Assembly: GCA_003641465.1 (NCBI GenBank)
Contig: QNAJ01000025.1
Location: 1 to 11,659 of the forward strand
Source: Verrucomicrobiota bacterium
GTDB taxonomy: Bacteria; Verrucomicrobiota; Kiritimatiellia; B70-G9
Length of the DNA: 11,659 bases
Direction of reading: 5' to 3'
This document shows positions 1 through 6,937 of this stretch, piece after piece (within the stretch, counting starts at the first letter, position 1; each line of letters opens with the position of its first letter). The notes beneath the pieces are model-generated. The model had not been told where the DNA came from. It ran no database searches and saw only the letters and a program-made list of their open reading frames with translations. The position numbers and the translations under genes are program-made.

Positions 1-992
1 TCAGGCGTCACGCGCGTACCCAGGTAGCCTGCCGTGGAATAGGCGCCCGCGATCCGCTCCCGGGCTTTCATGATCTCCGCATATCCCGCAATGGCCCCGG
101 GGCGGAGCGCAGCCCTCTCCACCAGCTCTTCCGGGCTGAACAGCTCGGCCCCCTCAACGGATACCCGGCCTATCCGGTACTGCCGCCCTTCGCGGATCCG
201 AATGACTATCTCCACGTATTTCCCTCGGCGACGTATTTCCGGCTCATCCACCTCGACGTCCAGGTAGCCGGCATCCAGATACAGTTTTCGGATTGCTGCG
301 CAGTCCTCCTCCAGCTGATCCTCTACGAAAACCCCGGCGCGCGTAATCCATGACATGAAGTCCGCCCGTTTCTGTTTCATCACCCGGCGCAGTCGTCGCG
401 CGGAGAACACCCGGTTGCCCTCGAACCGGATCGTGCGTACCAGCGCCGGACGTCCCTCGCGCACCTTCAGGACCACGTCGGCCAGAGCCGTCCGCGGGAC
501 GAGCTTGATCTGCCAGTCGATCTTCACATCGGTGATATAACGTTTGCGGTAAGCATCGCGCACCGCAGGGATCGCCGCCCCGATGACCGCATCATCCACC
601 GGATCGCCGGGTTCAATCTTCAGCAGGCGTCTGATCCGGCGCTCACTCAGGCGGTGCGCCCCCTTCACTACCAGCTTGCGCAGGCGCGGGCGGGCCTTCA
701 CGCGGAAGATCAGCCGGATGCCTCCCGGCACTTCCTCGGCGGCCGCCTGCACGTAGCTGAAAATCCCCGACTGCTCCAGCGAACGGATATCCGCCGCCAA
801 GGCTGACCGCGAGAACTCGTCGCCTTCCTTGAGGCTGATGAAAGCCCGGACCGCCGACTCGTCCACAGGAACCGGTGAAAGGTTCTCGACGACGATTTCA
901 GCGACTCGGGTGGAGGGGCGGGCTGCAGCGTGCCCTTGGTAAGACACTGCCCCCAGCACGCAGACCAGCGCCAGGAATCCGCATCGCCTCAT
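1..992 (-). CDS. bamA: BamA outer-membrane assembly factor, N-terminal part (runs off the window)
   Basis: BamA is the central outer-membrane protein that folds and inserts beta-barrel proteins from the periplasm. Reading the minus strand from the ATG at 992-990 gives 330 residues with no stop before the window edge, so the C-terminal barrel is missing here. Residues 1-24 look like a signal peptide (MRRCGFLALVCVLGAV, then SYQGHA). At least four POTRA-type repeats follow, at about 28-102, 103-182, 183-270 and from 271 on. Each starts with a strand such as IVVENLS, LVVKGAH, IRFEGNRVFS or VSVEGAELFS and ends in a DAGYLDVEV- or TAGYLGTRV-like helix-strand unit. The start codon overlaps the dnaB stop (ATGA), and GGAGG lies 10 bases upstream inside dnaB, which points to translational coupling. 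A TamA- or Omp85-type paralogue is the alternative, but the POTRA number and motifs fit BamA better. Confidence 0.85.
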   Translation of the reverse strand, partial: MRRCGFLALVCVLGAVSYQGHAAARPSTRVAEIVVENLSPVPVDESAVRAFISLKEGDEFSRSALAADIRSLEQSGIFSYVQAAAEEVPGGIRLIFRVKARPRLRKLVVKGAHRLSERRIRRLLKIEPGDPVDDAVIGAAIPAVRDAYRKRYITDVKIDWQIKLVPRTALADVVLKVREGRPALVRTIRFEGNRVFSARRLRRVMKQKRADFMSWITRAGVFVEDQLEEDCAAIRKLYLDAGYLDVEVDEPEIRRRGKYVEIVIRIREGRQYRIGRVSVEGAELFSPEELVERAALRPGAIAGYAEIMKARERIAGAYSTAGYLGTRVTP

Positions 993-2413
993 GGCTCGAA
1001 TTCCTCCGCGCCGGCCTCCCCCTCAAAGCGGTCTACTCCCTCCAACCGGTTCTCAAACCGGGTATACTCCTCCACGAAGTTGAGCCTTACCTCACCGGTG
1101 GGACCGTTCCGGTTCTTGGCCACCTCCAGCACCGCCAGAAGCTTGTCTTCCCGCTCCTCGTGGTCTTCGTACTTCGAGGGCCGCTGAAGAAGGCAGACCA
1201 CGTCGGCATCCTGTTCAATGGTTCCCGAATCGCGGAGGTCAGAGAGGCGCGGCTTGGCGCTCTCCCTCCTCTCCGGAGCACGGCTCAACTGACTGATTAC
1301 CAGTACGGGAATATTCAGCTCCTTGGCCATGGCCTTCAGCGCCCCGGAAATCGCCGCCGTCTCCCGCTGCCGCCCCTCTCGCGAATACTGCGGATAGTTC
1401 AGCAACTGCAGGTAGTCCACCACTATCAGTTGAATACCGAACCGCCGATAGAGGCGGCGTGCTCGTGAGCGCAATTCCAGCACCTCCAGACCAGGCGTAT
1501 CATCCAGAAAGATCGGCGCCTTCATCAAGCGGTCAGCGGCATGTGCCAGGTGGGCATGATTGATTTCGCCGATATAGCCCCCGGTAAGCTTGTGAGAGGG
1601 AACCTTCGCCTGAGAGCACAACATGCGGCGCACCAGCTGGTCCGCCGACATCTCCAGACTGAAAATGGCCACCGGACGCTCTTCCGGATCCTCCTTATGA
1701 CTGGTGGCCAGGTGCTCGACGATATTCAGGGCCAGCGCCGTCTTCCCCATGGAGGGACGCGCCGCCAGGACCACCATCTCGCCCTTCTTGAATCCCTGCA
1801 GAATACGGTCCAGATCGATAAAGCCCGTAGGTATGCCGGTCACTCCCTTCTTGGTAGTATAGATCCGCTCCACTTCCTCCATGGCATTCTTGATCAGTTC
1901 CGCCCATGGTGTAATGCCCGTCCGCTGGGATGACGAAATCTCAAATATGCCTGCTTCAGCCTTGCTCAACAGCAGGCGCGCGTCCTCGTCTGAGGAATAG
2001 CACAATTCAATCGCCTCACGGGACTTGTCGATTATCCGCCGCCGCAGGTAGTGCTGATAAACCAGATCAATGTAGTACTCCGCATGGGCGGTAGTAGGTG
2101 TAGCCTCCAGCAGTTCTTCCAGGTAGGCGTCGCCGCCCACCTCGTCAAGGCGCCCGCTCTCCCGGAGCCGGTTGCCGACCGTTACGAGATCCACTGGCCG
2201 GTTGTCGTTGTGCATACCGACGCATGTCTCGAAGATAATCTGATGCCGCCGCAGGTAGAAGGCCTCCGCATTCAAGCCCCTTTCGATGCAGATATCTATC
2301 ACCCGCGAGGCGTCCAGCAGGATGGATCCCAGAACTCCGCGTTCAGCGCGCTCGTCGTATGGAGGCAGCCGGCCGGCATCAGCGACCACTTCGCGGCTGA
2401 CTGCCTTCTGCAT
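989..2413 (-). CDS. dnaB: Replicative DNA helicase DnaB
   Basis: DnaB is the hexameric helicase that unwinds DNA at the replication fork and recruits primase. The 474-residue protein has the usual length. An N-terminal primase-interacting domain (about 18-125, with PPYDERAERGVLGSIL) is followed by a linker helix and a RecA-like ATPase. Walker A is ARPSMGKTA at 218-226, SLEMS is at 252-256, Walker B is LIVVDYLQL at 329-337, ISQLSRAPERR is at 373-383, and the KNRNGPTGEV arginine-finger region starts near 443. The C-terminus ends in an acidic tail. No intein interrupts the Walker A or ISQLSR sites, common insertion points in this family. The start ATG has GGAGGAG 8 bases upstream. It begins six bases after the rplI stop, so it sits in the same transcript as rplI, and it ends in a 4-base overlap with bamA. 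Confidence 0.97.
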   Translation of the reverse strand: MQKAVSREVVADAGRLPPYDERAERGVLGSILLDASRVIDICIERGLNAEAFYLRRHQIIFETCVGMHNDNRPVDLVTVGNRLRESGRLDEVGGDAYLEELLEATPTTAHAEYYIDLVYQHYLRRRIIDKSREAIELCYSSDEDARLLLSKAEAGIFEISSSQRTGITPWAELIKNAMEEVERIYTTKKGVTGIPTGFIDLDRILQGFKKGEMVVLAARPSMGKTALALNIVEHLATSHKEDPEERPVAIFSLEMSADQLVRRMLCSQAKVPSHKLTGGYIGEINHAHLAHAADRLMKAPIFLDDTPGLEVLELRSRARRLYRRFGIQLIVVDYLQLLNYPQYSREGRQRETAAISGALKAMAKELNIPVLVISQLSRAPERRESAKPRLSDLRDSGTIEQDADVVCLLQRPSKYEDHEEREDKLLAVLEVAKNRNGPTGEVRLNFVEEYTRFENRLEGVDRFEGEAGAEEFEP

Positions 2414-2419
2414 GATGGA

Positions 2420-2869
2420 TCACTCCTCCACGACCCATACTTCAAGGGTCGCGTGGACTTCCGGATGAAGCTTGACCGGTACCTTGAAAACGCCCAATTC
2501 CTTTATGGGATTCTCCAGCTCTATGTGCCGCCGGTCCACCTGCACACCTTCCTGCTCCAGCGCCTCCGCAATGGAAGCCGAAGTGACCGAGCCGTAGATC
2601 TTGCCGTCCACTCCCGCCTTCACCGGAACCGTACACCTCAGGCCGGCCAGGCGCTCCGCGAGCCGGCGGGCTTCCTCCAGTTCCCGCTCCATGCGCTCAC
2701 GGCGGGCACGCCTGATTTTTTCCACGCGCCGACGCGCCTCCGGCGTAGCCCTTTCGGCCAGTTTGCGCGGCAGCAGGTAATTGCGCGCATACCCGTCTGC
2801 CACGGTGACAATGTCACCCTGCTCGCCCAGACCTTCCACGTCCTCCAGAAGAATGATCTCAGTGGCCAT
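2420..2869 (-). CDS. rplI: 50S ribosomal protein bL9
   Basis: bL9 binds 23S rRNA near the base of the L1 stalk and helps keep the reading frame. The protein is 149 residues, the normal length. The N-terminal RNA-binding domain shows the family pattern EDVEGLGEQGDIVTVADGYA then RNYLLP (about 9-36). A long charged helix (about 43-75) connects to the C-terminal domain with GKIYGSVTSASIAEAL. The frame stays open upstream to an ATG at 2923, but the bL9 family begins with M-(x)3-ILLEDV and GGGAGGAG lies about six bases before the ATG at 2869, so that start is chosen. The gene follows rpsR by 13 bases and precedes dnaB by six, the common rpsR-rplI-dnaB order. Confidence 0.96.
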   Translation of the reverse strand: MATEIILLEDVEGLGEQGDIVTVADGYARNYLLPRKLAERATPEARRRVEKIRRARRERMERELEEARRLAERLAGLRCTVPVKAGVDGKIYGSVTSASIAEALEQEGVQVDRRHIELENPIKELGVFKVPVKLHPEVHATLEVWVVEE

Positions 2870-2882
2870 CCCCATCTCCTCC

Positions 2883-3107
2883 CTATGGCAACAGGCCCAT
2901 AACCCGTGCGCGGCGGATCGCACGTTTGATCTGGCGCTGCTGTTTCGCCGTCACACCGGTGATCCGCTGCGGAAGGATCTTGCCGCTCTCCGTAGTAAAC
3001 TTCTTCAACAACTCCACATCGCGGTAGTCTATCTCTCCGAGTTGCTCGGCTATCCGGAGACCACGCCTCCGGGCTTTACCGCGGGAACTCTTGCCCTTCG
3101 TACTCAT
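2883..3107 (-). CDS. rpsR: 30S ribosomal protein bS18
   Basis: bS18 binds the central domain of 16S rRNA as a partner of bS6, whose gene lies two genes upstream in the same cluster. The 74-residue protein has the family core IDYRDVELLKKFTTESGKIL and PQRITGVTAKQQRQIKRAI, ending RRARVMGLLP. It has no cysteine at all, so it is a form without a zinc-binding motif. The basic N-terminus (STKGKSSRGKARRRG) is typical. GGAGAGA lies about 6 bases before the ATG. A 106-base gap separates it from ssb, the longest gap inside the rpsF-to-bamA run. I see no clear promoter or terminator in it. Confidence 0.96.
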   Translation of the reverse strand: MSTKGKSSRGKARRRGLRIAEQLGEIDYRDVELLKKFTTESGKILPQRITGVTAKQQRQIKRAIRRARVMGLLP

Positions 3108-3213
3108 CGCTGATCTCTCCGCTCTTTCCTGCCCTCACTCTTTCCCTGCACAGTACTGTCCACATTAACCGCTCAATAAGAAAACACGGCCGCCGCGATT
3201 GGCAATCCCAATT

Positions 3214-3642
3214 TCAGAAGGGGGTGTCCTCGACCTCCGCTTCAGCGTCCGGGACCTCTTCGGGACCCGCCGCCTCGGGTTCCTCCGGCGGTGCTCCACC
3301 GAAATCAGCACGCCGGGGACGGCCCAGAAACTGAACGCGCACGGCGACCACCCGTAACTGGCTCCGCTTTTCACCCTGATCCGTCTGCCACTGGTCGAGC
3401 TGCAGTCGGCCCTCTACGAGTACCGGTGACCCCTTCGCGAGGTACTGACCGCAGGTTTCCGCCTGCCGGCCCCAGACCACTACATTCACGAAGCAGGTCT
3501 CCTCGCGCCGTTCGCCACCGGAAGTGTAAGTGCGATTCACCGCCAGACTGAGATCGGCCACCGCCGTTCCCGACGGGGTATAGCGCACCTCCGGGTCCCG
3601 TGTCAGGTTGCCCGCCAGAAATACCCTGTTCAGAGATACCAC
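3214..3642 (-). CDS. ssb: Single-stranded DNA-binding protein SSB
   Basis: SSB coats single-stranded DNA during replication, recombination and repair and recruits partner enzymes through its C-terminal tip. The 142-residue protein has an OB-fold at about 1-110 with LNRVFLAGNLTRDPEVRYTP, then TCFVNVVVWGRQAE and GSPVLVEGRLQ. An acidic, proline-rich, low-complexity linker (about 113-136) follows, and the protein ends EVEDTPF. The last residues match the family's acidic D-D-x-P-F peptide in its P-F end, with E-D-T replacing the usual D-D-I. The start codon is GTG (read as Met). GAGGAGG stands 8 bases upstream and overlaps the rpsF stop codon, so translation of the two genes is probably coupled. 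Placement between rpsF and rpsR is the classical arrangement. Confidence 0.96.
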   Translation of the reverse strand: MVSLNRVFLAGNLTRDPEVRYTPSGTAVADLSLAVNRTYTSGGERREETCFVNVVVWGRQAETCGQYLAKGSPVLVEGRLQLDQWQTDQGEKRSQLRVVAVRVQFLGRPRRADFGGAPPEEPEAAGPEEVPDAEAEVEDTPF

Positions 3643-3655
3643 TTTCTGTTCCTCC

Positions 3656-4027
3656 TCAACGTTTGTCCGCTTCTGCTCCTACGGCTTCACCCGGCTCATC
3701 CTTGCTTCGCACCGATCCGGCTGCCTGTTCGCGCTCCTCAATCCGGACTATCTGGACACGGTAGACTTCATCACGCAGCGCCAGGCGACCACGTAACGCG
3801 TCCACCTTCGCAGGATCCAGTCGCAACTCGTATAGCACATAGTAGCCTTCGGCCAGCTTCCGCGGGCTCTGCAGAATCCGGGCGAAAGTCCGCTTCCCCA
3901 TTCGGGTGACATTATCCACAGTTCCGCCTGCGGCCTCAACCTCCTTTCGGACAGCTTCCACCGCGGCGTTCAGTTGCTCGGTGTCCATCTCCCCCGGAAA
4001 AATCACCATTGCTTCGTATCTGCGCAC
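3656..4027 (-). CDS. rpsF: 30S ribosomal protein bS6
   Basis: bS6 binds 16S rRNA together with bS18. The chosen 123-residue form begins (M)RRYEAMVIFPGEMD, matching the family start M-R-x-Y-E. It contains the conserved RMGKRTFARILQSPR-like segment followed by EGYYVLYELRLDP, and a basic/acidic tail. The frame is also open to an ATG at 4048 that would add seven residues (MEAGGGE). The GTG at 4027-4025 is preferred because AGGAGGTG sits about six to seven bases before it and because homologues begin at this point. Thirteen bases separate its stop from the ssb start. A 62-base gap separates it from pth upstream. Confidence 0.94.
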   Translation of the reverse strand: MRRYEAMVIFPGEMDTEQLNAAVEAVRKEVEAAGGTVDNVTRMGKRTFARILQSPRKLAEGYYVLYELRLDPAKVDALRGRLALRDEVYRVQIVRIEEREQAAGSVRSKDEPGEAVGAEADKR

Positions 4028-4089
4028 CTCTCCACCTCCTGCTTCCAACCATCCAGCCCGGCACTACACGCCGAACATGCCGCTTCTTA

Positions 4090-4653
4090 TCAGCGGTTGA
4101 TATAATTCATAGCTGATTCCACACCTTCTGCCACTATTCTCTTTACCGCTTCTGCAGCCAGGGCTACGGCCTCATCTACCCGTTTCCGCTCTTCAGGCCT
4201 GAAATCGGACAGCACATACTCCACCATGTCTCCGCCAGCCGGCGGCCGGCCGATACCCACCCTCACCCGGATGAAGTCTTCCGTGCCCAGCTCGGCGATT
4301 ACCGACTTCAACCCGTTGTGTCCCCCGCTTCCCCCACGTGGCCTGACTCGTACCCGGCCCAGCGGCAGATCGGCATCGTCAACCACCACCACCAGCCCAT
4401 CCGAACCGGCACCGGCCTTCCGCAGCAGCGCCCGGACGGCTGCACCACTCCGGTTCATGAAGCAGGTCGGCTTGCACAACCAGACTCTCTTTCCCTCCAA
4501 AACAACCGCCGCCACCAGGGACTGCGTTCCCCACTTTCTGCGGAACCGTCTCCCGCATTGCTCCGCCAGTCTCTCCACTACTGCAAAGCCCACGTTGTGC
4601 CGCGTGTTGCAGTAGCGCCTGCCGGGATTGCCCAATCCGACCACAACCTGCAT
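4090..4653 (-). CDS. pth: Peptidyl-tRNA hydrolase
   Basis: Pth cleaves the ester bond of peptidyl-tRNAs that drop off the ribosome, recycling the tRNA. The 187-residue protein has the usual length and all active-site landmarks. VVGLGNPGRRY opens the chain, and the catalytic histidine is H19 in NTRHNVGF. N67 lies in KPTCFMNRSG, D92 in VVDDADLPLG, and N113 in GSGGHNGLKS. A C-terminal helix ends AMNYINR. The start has only a weak GGCAGGG site very near the ATG, so translation may partly depend on rplY upstream (40-base gap). It follows rplY, the same neighbour as in the prs-ctc-pth order of Bacillus subtilis. Confidence 0.96.
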   Translation of the reverse strand: MQVVVGLGNPGRRYCNTRHNVGFAVVERLAEQCGRRFRRKWGTQSLVAAVVLEGKRVWLCKPTCFMNRSGAAVRALLRKAGAGSDGLVVVVDDADLPLGRVRVRPRGGSGGHNGLKSVIAELGTEDFIRVRVGIGRPPAGGDMVEYVLSDFRPEERKRVDEAVALAAEAVKRIVAEGVESAMNYINR

Positions 4654-4693
4654 GCCCTGCCATCCGATTCGTGAGATCCACGCACTCCGCGAG

Positions 4694-5368
4694 TCACTCG
4701 CCAGGCGATTCCTCCGCTGAGCGTTCCTCGGCCTTCTTCTCGCTGATCACCTCCGGCTCCTCGGCGGCCGCTGCCTCCTCTTCTGCGGCGATCTCTTCGG
4801 CCACTCTCGGAGGCACCACCGTAGCCACCACTGCGCTGAGATCCCCCACAATACGATACCGGTCCGCCGGCAGCGGTAGATCACCGAGTGTGATATGCTC
4901 GTCCACCTTCAATGCGGATACATCCACTCGCACGAACTCCAGTACGTCGTCAGGTAGGCATTCAAACTCCACTTCATGCTGCAACTGTTCCAGTACGCCG
5001 CCCTGCTCGCGCACTCCCGCCGGTTCTCCTGCCAGCTCAATCGGTACTCTGACCCTCACCCGTTCTCCCACCTTCACGGCCAGCAGGTCCACGTGGATGG
5101 GACGATCGGTCAAGGGATCGTGCTGGACCTCCTTGATAAGGGCCTTGACCGGCTTCTCATCACCTATCTGCAGCTGCACCACCATCACCTCGCCTACATG
5201 ATGACTGAGCATCACTTCCAGCTCGTGCCCGTCCAGATGAATATGCCGCGGCTCGACCCCGTGGCCGTAGAGTACCGCGGGAACCCGCGCGCGGGACCGC
5301 AGCCGACGCGCTTCCCCCGTGCCCGTCTTGCGGCGCACCTCGGCTTTCAATAGCTGTGTTTCCGCCAT
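4694..5368 (-). CDS. rplY: 50S ribosomal protein bL25, CTC/TL5 form
   Basis: bL25 binds 5S rRNA. At 224 residues this is the long CTC/TL5 form with an added C-terminal beta domain, rather than the short form of about 95 residues seen in Escherichia coli. The 5S-binding domain covers about 1-95 (RRKTGTGEARRLRSRARVPA, VLYGHGVEP, QHDPLTDRPIHVDLL). The second domain spans about 98-190 (VPIELAGEPAGVREQGGVLE, VDVSALKVDEHITLGDLPLP). The last 35 residues are a disordered acidic Ala/Glu tail. GGAGAGG lies about seven bases before the ATG. A plausible promoter stands in the gap between it and prs, so rplY may be the first gene of the transcript running to bamA. Confidence 0.94.
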   Translation of the reverse strand: MAETQLLKAEVRRKTGTGEARRLRSRARVPAVLYGHGVEPRHIHLDGHELEVMLSHHVGEVMVVQLQIGDEKPVKALIKEVQHDPLTDRPIHVDLLAVKVGERVRVRVPIELAGEPAGVREQGGVLEQLQHEVEFECLPDDVLEFVRVDVSALKVDEHITLGDLPLPADRYRIVGDLSAVVATVVPPRVAEEIAAEEEAAAAEEPEVISEKKAEERSAEESPGE

Positions 5369-5424
5369 GGATAGCCTCTCCTTCCCCTGTCGAATGACTT
5401 ACACTCCGACCCAAAGCGCCATAC

Positions 5425-5452
5425 ATTCAACACGCATCCCCCCTGGAGTCAA
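5425..5452 (-). promoter_or_regulatory. Possible sigma-70-type promoter for rplY and the genes after it
   Basis: On the minus strand, TTGACT (5452-5447, five of six to the -35 consensus) is followed after 16 bases by TTGAAT (5430-5425, four of six to the -10 consensus). Transcription would begin near 5418, giving a leader of about 50 bases before the rplY ATG at 5368. The elements were found by eye and the -10 box is mediocre. The gap could instead be read through from prs. Confidence 0.4.
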
Positions 5453-5603
5453 GCCGCGGCCACCGAATCCTCCCAAATCCACTCCGGCAAAGGATAGACG
5501 CCTTTCTAACCTGAATTAGTCGCGAACGCGAACAATTCCTGCCGTTGGAGCCGCCACGTGGGCTACCTACCGGACGATCGGGGCCATTGTCCCTCAAGCC
5601 CGT

Positions 5604-5629
5604 CTCTGGCGCAACATGTTCCGCCAGAG
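5604..5629 (-). other. Hairpin downstream of prs (possible 3'-end structure)
   Basis: An 8-bp inverted repeat, CTCTGGCG at 5604-5611 and CGCCAGAG at 5622-5629, encloses a 10-base loop that is itself a palindrome (AACATGTT). It lies 42 bases past the prs stop in the 302-base gap 5369-5670. No T-run follows on the minus strand, so it does not look like a standard intrinsic terminator. It may stabilise the prs transcript end or be a protein site. Apart from this and the promoter nearer rplY, I see nothing else in the gap. Confidence 0.35.
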
Positions 5630-5670
5630 TAACCTATCCATCAACTGATTGAATTGATGAATAGATCCGG

Positions 5671-6666
5671 CTAGATCCTCAAGTCCTCCCGGCCCACTCG
5701 GAACAGCGAGGTCACCGACTGATTGGTGTGGATACGGTTGATCGCTTCCCCCAGTAAATCAGCTACCGACAGCACCGTGCAGGGAAGACCCTCACCCCAA
5801 TCCTTCTGAGGAACGCTGTCGGTGGTGATCAGCCTCTTGATCGGGGAACGCCGCAGACGCTCGGCGGCCTCTTCGTTGATCAGACAGTGACTGACCGCAG
5901 CATAGATTTCCCGCGCGCCATGCGACTGCAGCAATTCTGCCGCCGCACACAGCGTGCCCGCCGTGGTGGTCAGATCGTCCACCATGATCGCGGTCCGTCC
6001 CTTGACATCGCCGACAAGGTAATAGGTCTCCACTTCCCGGGCAGACACCCGCTGCTTGGCCACGATCGCCAGTCCCGCTCCCAGCGCGCGGGAGTACTGG
6101 TAAGCCATTTTCAACCCCCCCGGATCCGGTGAAACCACCACCGGATTCTCTACCTGCAGCTCGCGTACATGGTTGACGATCACCGGCAGGGCATAAAGGT
6201 GATCTACCGGTATGTCGAAAAATCCCTGGATCTGCTGAGCATGCAGATCCATGGTAAGCACCCGGTTGACCCCGGCAGCGGAAAGCAGGTTGGCCACCAG
6301 TTTGGCGGTTATCGGCACCCGCGGACGGTCCTTGCGGTCCTGACGCGCATAGCCGAAGTACGGGATGACCGCGGTGATCCGCTTGGCGGACGCCCGGCGG
6401 GCAGCATCGATCATGATCAGCAATTCCATCAGATTCTCATTAGGCGGCGGACAAGTCGGCTGCACGATGAAGACGTCTCTGCCGCGGATATTTTCCTTGT
6501 AGCGCACCATGATCTCACCGTCGGGGAACCGTTCGATATCCACTTCCCCCAGCCCGATGCCGACCTTCCGCGCGATCTTCTCGGCCAGGTCGCGGTTGGC
6601 ATTGCCCGAGTAGATCTTCAGCTCCCATCCCCGCTCAACACCCAGCAGGCCCTCAAAAGCGTTCAC
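5671..6666 (-). CDS. prs: Ribose-phosphate pyrophosphokinase (PRPP synthetase)
   Basis: Prs transfers pyrophosphate from ATP to ribose 5-phosphate, making PRPP for purine, pyrimidine, histidine, tryptophan and NAD synthesis. The 331-residue protein has the N-terminal core IYSGNANRDLAEKIARKVG, VDIERFPDGE, YFGYARQDRKDRPRVPITAK, the PRPP synthase signature DLHAQQIQGFF at 140-150, VVVSPDPGG at 177-184, and the PRPP-binding loop DDLTTTAGT at 230-238. The start is GTG with AAGGAGG nine bases upstream. This gives about 15 extra residues (MNAFEGLLGVERGWE) before the point where typical Prs proteins begin, and no canonical start codon lies in between. The stop is TAG. It lies between tRNA-Gln (upstream) and rplY (downstream). 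Confidence 0.97.
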   Translation of the reverse strand: MNAFEGLLGVERGWELKIYSGNANRDLAEKIARKVGIGLGEVDIERFPDGEIMVRYKENIRGRDVFIVQPTCPPPNENLMELLIMIDAARRASAKRITAVIPYFGYARQDRKDRPRVPITAKLVANLLSAAGVNRVLTMDLHAQQIQGFFDIPVDHLYALPVIVNHVRELQVENPVVVSPDPGGLKMAYQYSRALGAGLAIVAKQRVSAREVETYYLVGDVKGRTAIMVDDLTTTAGTLCAAAELLQSHGAREIYAAVSHCLINEEAAERLRRSPIKRLITTDSVPQKDWGEGLPCTVLSVADLLGEAINRIHTNQSVTSLFRVGREDLRI

Positions 6667-6778
6667 GGGTCAAAACCTCCTTCATACCCCTCTCAAATCT
6701 CTTTTCTCACTTGCCTCCACTATGACAGAACCGGCAATAAACGAAACCCAAAATTCACCTGCAACTGAACACTGAAAA

Positions 6779-6852
6779 TGGCTGCCCGACCAGGATTCGA
6801 ACCTGGACCCTGGCCTCCAAAGGGCCGTGTGCTGCCGTTACACCATCGGGCA
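6779..6852 (-). tRNA. tRNA-Gln (anticodon UUG)
   Basis: Read on the minus strand this 74-base segment folds as a complete tRNA. The acceptor arms TGCCCGA and TCGGGCA pair fully, with discriminator G and an encoded CCA. The T arm is CCAGG/CCTGG around loop TTCGAAT. The anticodon arm is CGGCC/GGCCA around loop CTTTGGA, giving anticodon TTG, which reads CAA (Gln). The outermost anticodon pair is a C-A mismatch, and the D arm is short (GTG/CAC). It lies between the 697-residue gene and prs on the same strand, 112 bases before the prs start. I see no clear promoter of its own. Confidence 0.95.
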
Positions 6853-6937
6853 GCAGGACCTGACCGCCGGTCCCGTAATGAGGCTCCACAACTTAATCTC
6901 CCCTGCACGCCCCTGCAAGCAAAGTCATCCCGCTCCT

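Noticed and set aside
2051..2902. 283-residue open frame on the plus strand, opposite dnaB and rplI
   Set aside because: It is antisense to two certain genes in a GC-rich sequence, has no recognisable domain, and is explained by the codon bias of the real genes.
2870..2923. Upstream ATG at 2923 (or 2875) for rplI
   Set aside because: The added residues overlap rpsR and are not bL9-like; a strong GGGAGGAG site fits the ATG at 2869 only.
6853..6937. Promoter or terminator between the EF-hand gene and tRNA-Gln
   Set aside because: GGACC/GGTCC can pair at 6855-6876, but there is no T-run, and no -35/-10 pair better than chance was found.
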